NCBI GenBank assembly: GCA_003224635.1
Contig: QHZK01000164.1
Coordinates: forward strand, 1-7,197
DNA from: Acidobacteriota bacterium
GTDB lineage: Bacteria; Acidobacteriota; Terriglobia; UBA7540
Length of the DNA stretch: 7,197 nucleotides
Direction of reading: 5' to 3'
Both the position numbers and the translations under genes were made by a program. Positions within the stretch are counted from its first letter, which is position 1. Each line of letters starts with the position of its first letter. Below, one piece after another: positions 1-6,347 of the stretch. The notes beneath the pieces are model-generated. The model was given only the letters and a program-made list of their open reading frames with translations. It was not told the origin of the DNA and did no database searches.

Positions 1-2080
1 CAAGCTCCGGCTTGCCTTGTTCGATGTCCTCAGGGGTGAAGAACCGCGAAGAGTCCTGGCCGATGATCTCCTCCGCGCGGTACCCCTTAATCCGCTCCGC
101 TCCCGTGTTCCAACTGGCGACGCGCCCTTCCGGGTCCAACATGAAAAGGGCGTGATCCTTGACGCCGTCGACCAGCAGTCGGAGCGTTTCCTCGCCGTGC
201 CGCAGCGCCTCTTCAACTCGCTTGCGCTCCGTGATGTCCCGAGCGATGCCACCTGTGGCGTAGACTTCACCCTCCGCGTCGAGCAGCGGGAACTTGTGAA
301 CAATGTTCGTGTGCGGACCGTCCTCCTGCAGGGACACCTCCTCGAATTCCATCGGAGCACCCGTGCGGAGCACCTGTTGGTCGTTGGCTTGAAACGCGGC
401 GGCCTGCTCCGGCGGAAATACTTCGTCGTCCCTTTTACCCTTAATCTGTTCTCGGCTGACGCGGAGGGCTCTTTCGAATTCTTTGTTGACGTTCAGGTAG
501 CGGCCTTCAACGTCTTTGAGAAAGTTCAGGCTGGGGCTGTTATCCCAAAAGGCGTGAAATCGCTGCTCGCTTTCATGCAACGCCCCTTCGGCTCGCTTGC
601 GCTCCGTGATGTCACGGATGATGCCTGTAAAAAAGATGCCTTCGCTCGTCCCCCAGCTTGCCAGCGACAGCTCCAGAGGGAATTCAGTCCCGTCTTTTCT
701 TCGTCCGGCCAGCTCGACTGTCTTTCCCATGACGTGAGCTTCTCCGGTCTCGAGATGTCGCTTGAAGCCCTGCTGATGGGCGTCCTGGAACCTTTCGGGT
801 ATGATTAGCGTGAGGCACTTCGCGAGGGCTTCGGCGAGCGTGTAGCCGAACATTCGCTCGGCGCTGCCGTTCCAATGGATGATGTTGCCCTCCTGGTCGG
901 CCGAAATGATGGCGTCCTTAGCGGTCTCTGCCAGTGCCCGGTATCTTTCTTCGCTGGCGCGCAGCGCTGCCCTCGTGCGCTTGCGCTCGAACACCTCCCC
1001 GAGACGGAAGCCCAGCTTGTTGACTGCCTCAAGGAAATGAGGGTCAGGGTCACGGGTTTCCGGCGTGAAGAATTCGAAGACCGCGAAGAGCGTCTGACCG
1101 TATCGGATCGGAAAGGCGAAAGCCGAGCTGAGTCCCGTGTCCCGTGCCAAGGGGGCGCGCGGAAAGTCCGTATCCTGGGTCACATCGACGATCCAGGCCG
1201 GCGCATTGGCTTCCCAGACTCGCCCCGGGAGCCCCACGCCTTTCTGGAAGCGCGTTTCGAGGCTCCGCTTCCTGAAGGCCGCGCATTCAAAGTCGGCGTG
1301 AAACAGGCCGGGAGCAGAGATGAGAACATTCTCGCGATCGTCGAGCAGCCATGCCTGACCTAACTGCCAGCCCTTTAGTTTGCAAATTGTTGCGAGAGAC
1401 CGTGAAATCGCGGCGTCAACGGTTTCGGCTGACCTGGCGCTCTCCGCTACCTCGGCCAGGAGGCGCGAGGCCTCCTCGGCCCGGGTCAACTCCTGGTTGG
1501 CTGCTTCCAACTGCCGGTTTGCGTCCTGTACCTCCCTCGCGCGCAAGTAGCCCTCGGCTTCCATCTGCTCGGCGCGCGCCCGCAACTCCTGGGTGAGCTT
1601 GTTCTGCTCGATACCTTGCTGTTTTAGACGGACGAACTCGGTGACGTCTTCGACGCGATGGATGATGTAAGCAATCTCTTTATCCGGCTCTTTATCCGGC
1701 CCGAAAACGGGTGAGTTGACGGGACTCCAGTATCTTTCCTCGAACCCGCCTCCCTCGGATTCCGGCTTGCGGATGTCGTATTTCTGCACCGCCATCGTAT
1801 CCGAGACCTTGTTCCGCAGGACCCGCTCCAAGGAGGCCCGCAGATTACGGACACCCGTGGCGGCGGGATCATCGGGATTGTCCGGGAATACCTCGAGGAT
1901 CCCGTGGCCCAAAATCTTCTCTCGTTTCGTCAGGGTGGCGCGCAGGTAGCCGTCACTGACAGCCACAATGTTCAAGTCCCGTGTCAAGACGAGATACAGG
2001 CCGGGCGCCAATTGGAAGAGGGTCTGGAAGTCAGGCGTTTGACGGGATAAGGATCGGGATGAGGATAATGAATCTCGCAC
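1..2080 (-). CDS. Multi-domain PAS-GAF-PAS-PAS-PAS cytoplasmic sensor (probable histidine kinase), C-terminus beyond left edge
   Basis: An uninterrupted minus-strand frame gives 693 residues and leaves the window with no stop, so the output domain is not seen. By numbering from the GTG: an N-terminal PAS at about 16-147 (APGLYLVL, FPDNPDDPAATGVRNL, GGFEERYWSPVNSPV); a charged, Q/E/A-rich coiled coil at about 148-205; a GAF domain at about 213-365 (GVGLPGRVWE, FAFPIRYG); then three PAS domains at about 370-495, 500-620 and 625-693. The two complete ones end in the PAC-type linkers RDITERKRAE and RDITERKRVE. The last begins DHALFMLDPEGRVASWN. No membrane segment is visible, so it should be cytoplasmic. 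The GTG start is favoured because AGGA (2090-2087) lies 6 nt upstream, the PAS domain begins 15 residues later, and an in-frame stop lies upstream at 2143-2141. The family usually ends in HisKA/HWE plus HATPase domains; that ending is inferred. The signal is unknown. Confidence 0.9.
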   Translation of the reverse strand, partial: MRDSLSSSRSLSRQTPDFQTLFQLAPGLYLVLTRDLNIVAVSDGYLRATLTKREKILGHGILEVFPDNPDDPAATGVRNLRASLERVLRNKVSDTMAVQKYDIRKPESEGGGFEERYWSPVNSPVFGPDKEPDKEIAYIIHRVEDVTEFVRLKQQGIEQNKLTQELRARAEQMEAEGYLRAREVQDANRQLEAANQELTRAEEASRLLAEVAESARSAETVDAAISRSLATICKLKGWQLGQAWLLDDRENVLISAPGLFHADFECAAFRKRSLETRFQKGVGLPGRVWEANAPAWIVDVTQDTDFPRAPLARDTGLSSAFAFPIRYGQTLFAVFEFFTPETRDPDPHFLEAVNKLGFRLGEVFERKRTRAALRASEERYRALAETAKDAIISADQEGNIIHWNGSAERMFGYTLAEALAKCLTLIIPERFQDAHQQGFKRHLETGEAHVMGKTVELAGRRKDGTEFPLELSLASWGTSEGIFFTGIIRDITERKRAEGALHESEQRFHAFWDNSPSLNFLKDVEGRYLNVNKEFERALRVSREQIKGKRDDEVFPPEQAAAFQANDQQVLRTGAPMEFEEVSLQEDGPHTNIVHKFPLLDAEGEVYATGGIARDITERKRVEEALRHGEETLRLLVDGVKDHALFMLDPEGRVASWNTGAERIKGYRAEEIIGQDSSRFFTPEDIEQGKPEL
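217..238. repeat. 22-bp intragenic direct repeat, copy 1 (PAS-PAS linker)
   Basis: These 22 bases are identical to 592-613. The copies start 375 bp apart, exactly 125 codons, so they are in register. On the minus strand they encode the DITERKR linker that closes a PAS unit. The repeat reflects tandem PAS duplication or strong conservation of the linker and is not a mobile element. Confidence 0.85.
592..613. repeat. 22-bp intragenic direct repeat, copy 2 (PAS-PAS linker)
   Basis: Exact partner of 217-238, encoding the same DITERKR linker at the end of the preceding PAS domain. A third, degraded version near 975-990 encodes ERKRTRAAL at the GAF-to-PAS junction. Confidence 0.85.
2045..2068. repeat. 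Four tandem imperfect hexamers (GGATNN) at the 5' end of the PAS/GAF gene
   Basis: On the plus strand the four units are GGATAA (2045-2050), GGATCG (2051-2056), GGATGA (2057-2062) and GGATAA (2063-2068). They fall just after the proposed GTG start and encode a Ser/Arg/Leu-rich tail ahead of the first PAS domain. The unit length is a multiple of three, so copy-number change would alter tail length without shifting frame. Confidence 0.75.
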
Positions 2081-2086
2081 GACTTT

Positions 2087-2090
2087 TCCT
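2087..2090 (-). promoter_or_regulatory. Ribosome binding site of the PAS/GAF sensor gene
   Basis: AGGA (within CAGGA) on the minus strand lies 6 nt before the GTG at 2080. It is the main reason for choosing this GTG: no in-frame ATG comes before the first PAS domain. Confidence 0.6.
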
Positions 2091-2189
2091 GAGCATCCTC
2101 GGCTTCGTGACGATTTTCCGAAACATCTCTTGACGCTCGCTTATCGGCTGAAAGGTGGGAGCGACGTTCCGGCTCGTGCGGCTCGACCA

Positions 2190-2202
2190 GCAGCCAAGCT
2201 GC
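2190..2202 (-). other. Small hairpin in leader (5-bp stem, 3-nt loop)
   Basis: GCAGC and GCTGC flank a 3-nt loop. It is the second of two tight hairpins 10 bp apart in the leader. No T-run follows, so it does not look like a terminator. Confidence 0.45.
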
Positions 2203-2212
2203 CTCAACGCCG

Positions 2213-2227
2213 GACCCGCTTCGGGTC
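2213..2227 (-). other. Tight hairpin in leader (6-bp perfect stem, 3-nt loop)
   Basis: The minus strand reads GACCCG, a loop AAG, then CGGGTC. The GC-rich stem would form readily in the transcript of the PAS/GAF gene. No T-run follows, so it is not an intrinsic terminator by sequence. Confidence 0.5.
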
Positions 2228-2346
2228 AGGAAGCCGTCGGGGATGACGGAAACACCCGAAGGAGCTGAAGAGCAATCCGCTCCCCTTTCGACCCTTAACG
2301 ACCCTGGTCGCTCCGGCACGGGTTCCTCAAGCAGCGATCCCTCTCT

Positions 2347-2362
2347 GCCCGATATATCAGGC
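2347..2362. promoter_or_regulatory. 16-bp near-perfect palindrome, possible operator
   Basis: The plus strand reads GCCCGATATATCAGGC. Fourteen of sixteen positions are symmetric, and the one unmatched pair becomes a G-U wobble in the minus-strand RNA. It lies about 42 bp downstream of the proposed -10 element, where a dimeric repressor could block transcription. The A/T-rich centre between G/C arms is typical of operator sites. No regulator can be named from sequence. Confidence 0.4.
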
Positions 2363-2403
2363 CATAACCGCGCCGTTCATTCTCCAACCGACCGATAACA
2401 TCT

Positions 2404-2431
2404 ATAGTAACAACTTCTGAGTAAATTTCAA
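2404..2431 (-). promoter_or_regulatory. Sigma-70-like promoter reading toward the PAS/GAF sensor gene
   Basis: On the minus strand, TTGAAA (2431-2426) is followed after 16 bp by TACTAT (2409-2404). Both hexamers match the consensus at four of six positions or better. The stretch is AT-rich in an otherwise GC-rich window. Transcription would start near 2397 and leave a leader of roughly 315 nt before the GTG at 2080. Confidence 0.5.
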
Positions 2432-2687
2432 GTGGAGAATAATTGCGGAATGAGAGCCGCCTGCCGGCGGCGAGAGGGCGGGTCTCTGGGAGCCCCTGCG
2501 AGATGAAAACGCTGAGGGCAGAAAAAAGTAACTGCTTTGTTTTCTTCGTTCCGCTTTACGGCGGGGTTCAAAACCCGCTTCCCTGCGACTAGGGGCGCAA
2601 GGGGTCGTGGCAGGGCTGGCCAGCGGCGAAAGCTGAGCATCCTTGACATTCGGCACGAACATGTCCCGGCCGAAAGCCCTCTACAAG
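2432..2687. other. Intergenic region after the PP2C phosphatase gene
   Basis: No convincing gene is seen. It holds weak dyads only: TTCGGC/GCCGAA with a 14-nt loop (2649-2674, 13 nt past the PP2C stop), GCGGG/CCCGC (2561-2578) and CCGCC/GGCGG with a 4-nt loop (2457-2470). None is followed on the minus strand by a T-run at the right distance, so no intrinsic terminator can be called. A minus-strand frame at 2662-2402 encodes an Arg/Ser/Pro-rich peptide of low-complexity character and is not accepted as a gene. Confidence 0.5.
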
Positions 2688-3629
2688 CTACGCCTCGTCC
2701 AGCCGGTGCACGACCATCAACGCAAGATCGTCGACGCGAGGCTCGGCGGCGGCGAAGTCCTGTACGCTGCCGAGCACGGAAAACAGCGTTGCGCTGGCGG
2801 AAGGGGCGATTGCCGACCGGGTCGCGTCCACAAGCCGCTCCACGCCGAACTCTTCGCCCCGCGCATTGCGGCACTCGAGAATTCCATCCGAATAGCCGAG
2901 CAGCGTGTCGCCAGGATTGAGAACCGCGCCCCCGTTGACGAAAGTAGCGTCGGGAACTGCCCCGAGGACTGGTCCACCAGCGGAGAGCCATTCCACGGAG
3001 CCGTCGCGGCGCAATACAAGAGGGGCAGGATGACCAGCGTTCGAGTAAACGAGGTCGCCTGTGCATGCATCGGCCCAGGTCAAGAACAGTGTGGTTATGG
3101 GCGCCTCGGGGTCGAGCGAGGCAAGATGACCGTTGATCGCGGCCGCAACTCCTGCCGGGTCGTGCAGCGATCGGGCGAAGAGACGAATGAGACCCACCAG
3201 GTGAGTGAACCACATCCCGGCGCTCAAGCCTTTTCCGGCAATGTCTCCGAGACCCAGCACGGTGTGGACGCCCGTGTCAAAGGCCGTCAAGAAATCGCCC
3301 GAAGCGTGGCGCACAGGGAAGGTCTCACCGGCAATATCGAAGGCCCCGCGGCGAAGGCGGCGCGGGGCGCCCAACCTCTGTTGGACGTAGGCCGCTTCAA
3401 AGAACCCAAGTTGTAACGCGTCACGGTCATGACGCAAGGCGGCGATCTCTTCCTCCAGAGCGCGGCTGCCCGATGGGGCTGGCGCGTCGATCAGATTGGG
3501 GTCCACGTCAAGGGCGATCGCCCCTCCGTCTCCGCCGCGCGTCAACCAGGGCACACACGAACGGCGAGGCCGCTGATCTTCGGCGCGCGGCCTTCTTTCC
3601 AGCTTGTCCACTGCTGGCAGCCTGTTCAC
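2688..3629 (-). CDS. PP2C-type serine/threonine phosphatase, RsbU/SpoIIE family
   Basis: This 313-residue protein probably dephosphorylates a phosphoserine protein, by family an anti-anti-sigma (STAS) partner. Metal-binding motifs appear in order: ASGDF (109-113), GDIAGKG (128-134), NAGHPAP (197-203), YSDGILE (246-252) and a terminal VDDLALMVV (299-307). The acidic residues D112, D129, D248 and D300/D301 are the expected metal ligands. Residues 1-50 are basic and low in complexity; 56-88 form a likely coiled coil leading into YVQQRL, the usual entry to the domain. There is no receiver, PAS or membrane segment. The GTG at 3629 is chosen because GGAGG (3640-3636) sits 6 nt upstream, and it begins 29 nt past the response-regulator stop. 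An upstream in-frame ATG at 3797 would overlap the regulator by 139 bp and is rejected. Tight spacing implies co-transcription with the kinase and regulator. Confidence 0.93.
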   Translation of the reverse strand: MNRLPAVDKLERRPRAEDQRPRRSCVPWLTRGGDGGAIALDVDPNLIDAPAPSGSRALEEEIAALRHDRDALQLGFFEAAYVQQRLGAPRRLRRGAFDIAGETFPVRHASGDFLTAFDTGVHTVLGLGDIAGKGLSAGMWFTHLVGLIRLFARSLHDPAGVAAAINGHLASLDPEAPITTLFLTWADACTGDLVYSNAGHPAPLVLRRDGSVEWLSAGGPVLGAVPDATFVNGGAVLNPGDTLLGYSDGILECRNARGEEFGVERLVDATRSAIAPSASATLFSVLGSVQDFAAAEPRVDDLALMVVHRLDEA

Positions 3630-3635
3630 TGCTGG

Positions 3636-3640
3636 CCTCC
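3636..3640 (-). promoter_or_regulatory. Ribosome binding site deciding the GTG start of the PP2C gene
   Basis: GGAGG on the minus strand, 6 nt before GTG at 3629, inside the 29-nt spacer after the response-regulator stop codon. Confidence 0.75.
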
Positions 3641-3658
3641 ACGGGCCGAGATCGACGA

Positions 3659-4339
<681 letters not shown>

Positions 4340-4390
4340 AGCCCTTTTGACCCTCCTCCTTCAACAAGTCCTCACCACGCTTCGTGAAGT

Positions 4391-4413
4391 CCGTCCGCCC
4401 ACCCTGCGGACGG
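4391..4413 (-). other. Intercistronic inverted repeat (8-bp perfect stem, 7-nt loop)
   Basis: CCGTCCGC (4391-4398) and GCGGACGG (4406-4413) are exact reverse complements around a 7-nt loop, in the 115-bp spacer between the kinase stop and the regulator start. The stem is GC-rich and should be stable in RNA. No T-run follows on the minus strand, so it is better seen as an RNA-stability, pausing or processing element than as an intrinsic terminator. Confidence 0.7.
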
Positions 4414-4454
4414 GTCAGAGACCCCCCTTCAGGTCCGCGCGGCGCCCGAAACCG

Positions 4455-6140
4455 CTACGCCGACGTCGCGTTATCTCCGCTTGCTCCCCCACTCAGCGGC
4501 AGAGCAATGATAAACTTGCTGCCTTGGCCGGGCGCGCTCTCGACCGAGACCTCGCCTCCGTGGGCGCGGACAATGTGGCGCACCAGGGAAAGCCCCAGGC
4601 CGCTCCCCTTCGTGTTGTGAACCAGCGGGTCGCCGACGCGATAGAACTTGTCGAATATCTTCTGCTGCTCGCCGGGTGGAATGCCGATACCGTGATCGAT
4701 CACTTCAAGCTTGACCGAGCCGTTGTCGCGGTACAGCTTCACGCCCAGATACTTCTCATTTTGCGAATACTTGAGCGCGTTGTTCACCAGGTTTATGAGC
4801 GAACGCGCAATCGCCTCGCGGTCAATCCGGATACTGGGCAGCTCGCCGGAGATATCTTCCTCAAAGGCGAAGCCGTGCTGCTCGATCTGGTATCGGTAGG
4901 ACTCGAGCGTGTTGTGCGCCAGCTCGCCAATATCGGTTTCGCGAAAGTCGTACTCTTTCCCGCCCGCCTCGATGCGGGAAAAGTCAAGAATGTTGTTGAT
5001 GAGGGCAGTCAGGCGCTCGCTCTCCTTGCGGATAATGCAGTAGTATTCCTGGTATTTCTCCCGGCTGCTCAGGCGGCCCATCTCCAGGGTTTCCGCGTAA
5101 AGCCGGATCAGCGACAGAGGAGTTCGCAGTTCGTGCGAAACGTTGGACACGAAATCGGATTTCAGCCGGGCCAGCGCCATCTCCTTCATCACGTTGCGAT
5201 AGGTGAGCAGAATTCCGCCCGCCAGGAAAAGGGAAAGGCCGCCCAGGACCAGGAAGCTGGTATGAGCGAAGTGCTGGCCCAAAGACGCCAAGGTGGTCCC
5301 TTGCAGTTTGATGGCGAGGGTCAGGCCGGGGAACGCCCCTTCCAAGTTCCGCTCCACCTCGGGCGCGCCCCCATCCCACTCGGCCGACTTCGCCAGAGGG
5401 TATGATTCGCCTTTAATATGTAGCATCATCACCGCGTGGCCACGGCCGTTCTGATCGCTCGGGGTCTCGGCGAGATTGCGGCTGATGAGGCTCAAGAGCA
5501 TGTCGGGGAAAAAGCGGTCGCGCAGGTATTCGGCGTCGAAAACCATGCCACCGATCGTGGCCTCTTCCCCCGATGCTTGTGGCAGCCGGAAAAACGCGAT
5601 CGACTCATAGCCGCGCCTGTCACCACGGCGTACCGTGTTGGCCTCGCAAAACATCGGCGGTTTCCCCTTCGAATCCATCTCCTGAAACTTCTTGACAATC
5701 CAGTCATAGTCGACCTTCATCTCTCCCGCCGTCATCTTCTCCAGCTCGGCGCTTTCGGTGCAGAAGTCCGGCTCGTGCATGCGCGCCCGCTGGGAGCGGA
5801 AGACCATCCCGCGGTCGGGGTTGTAGAAGAACAGGTGAGCGGCGTAGGGGTGACGCTCAAGGAGCCTGTCGAGCGATTCCGGACATGCCGCGCTGGCAGG
5901 CGGAAACTCGCGGCGCACCTGGTCCACCATCTCGTGAGCCTTCTCGCTCATGTGCTTGTCCGCGATGGCGAGGACCTGATAAAAGTCGCGCTGGATCGCA
6001 GCCTCGACTTGGCGGTCGCGCTGGATGGATCGAAGGTGTCGCACGCTGAAGATAATCAAAGCGGCAGCGGGCAACACCACCGCGAGCTCTAACGTCAGCA
6101 CCAATCGAGTGCGCTCGTTCCAATGCCAGCGCTTTTTCAT
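4455..6140 (-). CDS. Membrane-bound sensor histidine kinase
   Basis: This 561-residue kinase belongs with the response regulator encoded next. TM1 lies at about 12-32, an extracytoplasmic sensor region at about 33-292, and TM2 at about 293-314. The DHp helix follows at once with SHELRTP (335-341), phospho-acceptor H336. The ATPase domain shows the N box NLVNNALKYS (450-459), G1 DHGIGIP (482-488), F box FDKFYR (496-501) and G2 GSGLGL (512-517). No HAMP domain fits between TM2 and the DHp helix. The sensor region contains three cysteines (86, 127, 165), and I do not recognise it as a named fold. The ATG at 6140 is chosen because GGGAG sits 6 nt upstream and the positively charged MKKRW start leads into TM1. 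An in-frame ATG at 6266 would add 42 unconserved-looking residues and cover the upstream repeat array. The input signal is unknown. Confidence 0.95.
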   Translation of the reverse strand: MKKRWHWNERTRLVLTLELAVVLPAAALIIFSVRHLRSIQRDRQVEAAIQRDFYQVLAIADKHMSEKAHEMVDQVRREFPPASAACPESLDRLLERHPYAAHLFFYNPDRGMVFRSQRARMHEPDFCTESAELEKMTAGEMKVDYDWIVKKFQEMDSKGKPPMFCEANTVRRGDRRGYESIAFFRLPQASGEEATIGGMVFDAEYLRDRFFPDMLLSLISRNLAETPSDQNGRGHAVMMLHIKGESYPLAKSAEWDGGAPEVERNLEGAFPGLTLAIKLQGTTLASLGQHFAHTSFLVLGGLSLFLAGGILLTYRNVMKEMALARLKSDFVSNVSHELRTPLSLIRLYAETLEMGRLSSREKYQEYYCIIRKESERLTALINNILDFSRIEAGGKEYDFRETDIGELAHNTLESYRYQIEQHGFAFEEDISGELPSIRIDREAIARSLINLVNNALKYSQNEKYLGVKLYRDNGSVKLEVIDHGIGIPPGEQQKIFDKFYRVGDPLVHNTKGSGLGLSLVRHIVRAHGGEVSVESAPGQGSKFIIALPLSGGASGDNATSA

Positions 6141-6146
6141 CGGAAA

Positions 6147-6151
6147 CTCCC
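6147..6151 (-). promoter_or_regulatory. Ribosome binding site of the histidine kinase gene
   Basis: GGGAG on the minus strand with a 6-nt spacer to ATG at 6140. It supports this start over the in-frame ATG at 6266. Confidence 0.65.
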
Positions 6152-6203
6152 GCCCAGGTCCATCGAACTCGGTATAAACAGTACCGGAAATGACTGCCGG
6201 GTA

Positions 6204-6240
6204 TGTTAATAATACGTAAAAAGACGTGAAAGGTTGTGAA
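6204..6240 (-). promoter_or_regulatory. Four-copy TTHACR direct-repeat array, possible PhoP/PhoB-like regulator site
   Basis: On the minus strand the hexamers are TTCACA (6240-6235), TTCACG (6230-6225), TTTACG (6220-6215) and TTAACA (6209-6204). Their starts are 10, 10 and 11 bp apart, one helical turn each, so all face the same side of the DNA. OmpR/PhoB-class regulators bind direct repeats with this kind of period, and Bacillus PhoP uses TTAACA-like repeats. The array ends 64 bp before the kinase ATG. A -10-like TATTAT (6214-6209) lies between the third and fourth copies, with no good -35 upstream, as at activator-dependent promoters. Binding by the regulator encoded here is inferred. Confidence 0.45.
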
Positions 6241-6347
6241 CTCCAGCCCACGCCCGCTGAACTCATCCGTCACCGCTCGCAGCCAGTTGGAGTCAACGTT
6301 CGCACGGGCTCGGAAATCACTCGACCGCTTGGGCGCCGAGTCCCGGC

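Larger units (their letters stand above)
2081..2403 (-). other. Structured leader region of the PAS/GAF sensor gene
   Basis: About 320 bp separate the proposed -10 element from the GTG at 2080. On the minus strand this stretch holds a 16-bp near-palindrome (2362-2347), a hairpin with a perfect 6-bp stem and 3-nt loop (2227-2213, GACCCG/CGGGTC) and a second with a 5-bp stem and 3-nt loop (2202-2190, GCAGC/GCTGC). A minus-strand frame at 2319-1984 (GTG start, GAGGA 4 nt upstream, 111 codons) could be a short leader gene overlapping the PAS gene by 97 bp. I see no known domain in it, and its last third copies the PAS coding region in another frame. I do not recognise any riboswitch class. Confidence 0.4.
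6141..6347. other. Intergenic region between the permease and histidine kinase genes
   Basis: No gene is supported. It holds the TTHACR repeat array, a -10-like TATTAT and, right after the permease stop codon, a weak GCCG/CGGC hairpin (6335-6347) without a T-run. Read-through from the permease is therefore possible, but the kinase operon probably has its own promoter here. Confidence 0.5.

Noticed and set aside
17..808. 263-codon plus-strand open frame
   Set aside because: It is the codon-for-codon complement of the PAS domains read on the minus strand, where PAS and linker motifs are clear.
1984..2319. 111-codon minus-strand frame with GTG and GAGGA as a firm gene
   Set aside because: Its last third overlaps the PAS gene in another frame and no family is recognisable. 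It is kept only as a possibility in the leader entry.
2561..2578. GCGGG/CCCGC hairpin as terminator of the phosphatase operon
   Set aside because: The nearest T-rich stretch on the minus strand (2527-2522) is over 30 nt away, too far for an intrinsic terminator.
2402..2662. 86-codon minus-strand frame in the intergenic region
   Set aside because: Arg/Ser/Pro-rich with no domain, and it runs through the proposed promoter. More likely non-coding.
2643..3416. 257-codon plus-strand and overlapping minus-strand frames
   Set aside because: They overlap the PP2C phosphatase, which carries all catalytic motifs in its own frame.
5436..6092. 218-codon plus-strand open frame
   Set aside because: Antisense to the kinase sensor region; no domain or ribosome site supports it.
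6141..6266. Upstream ATG at 6266 extending the kinase by 42 residues
   Set aside because: The ATG at 6140 has a well-placed GGGAG and a positively charged start before TM1. The extension would place coding sequence over the repeat array and -10-like element.
6335..6347. GCCG/CGGC hairpin after the permease stop as a terminator
   Set aside because: Only a 4-bp stem and no T-run, so it does not qualify as an intrinsic terminator.
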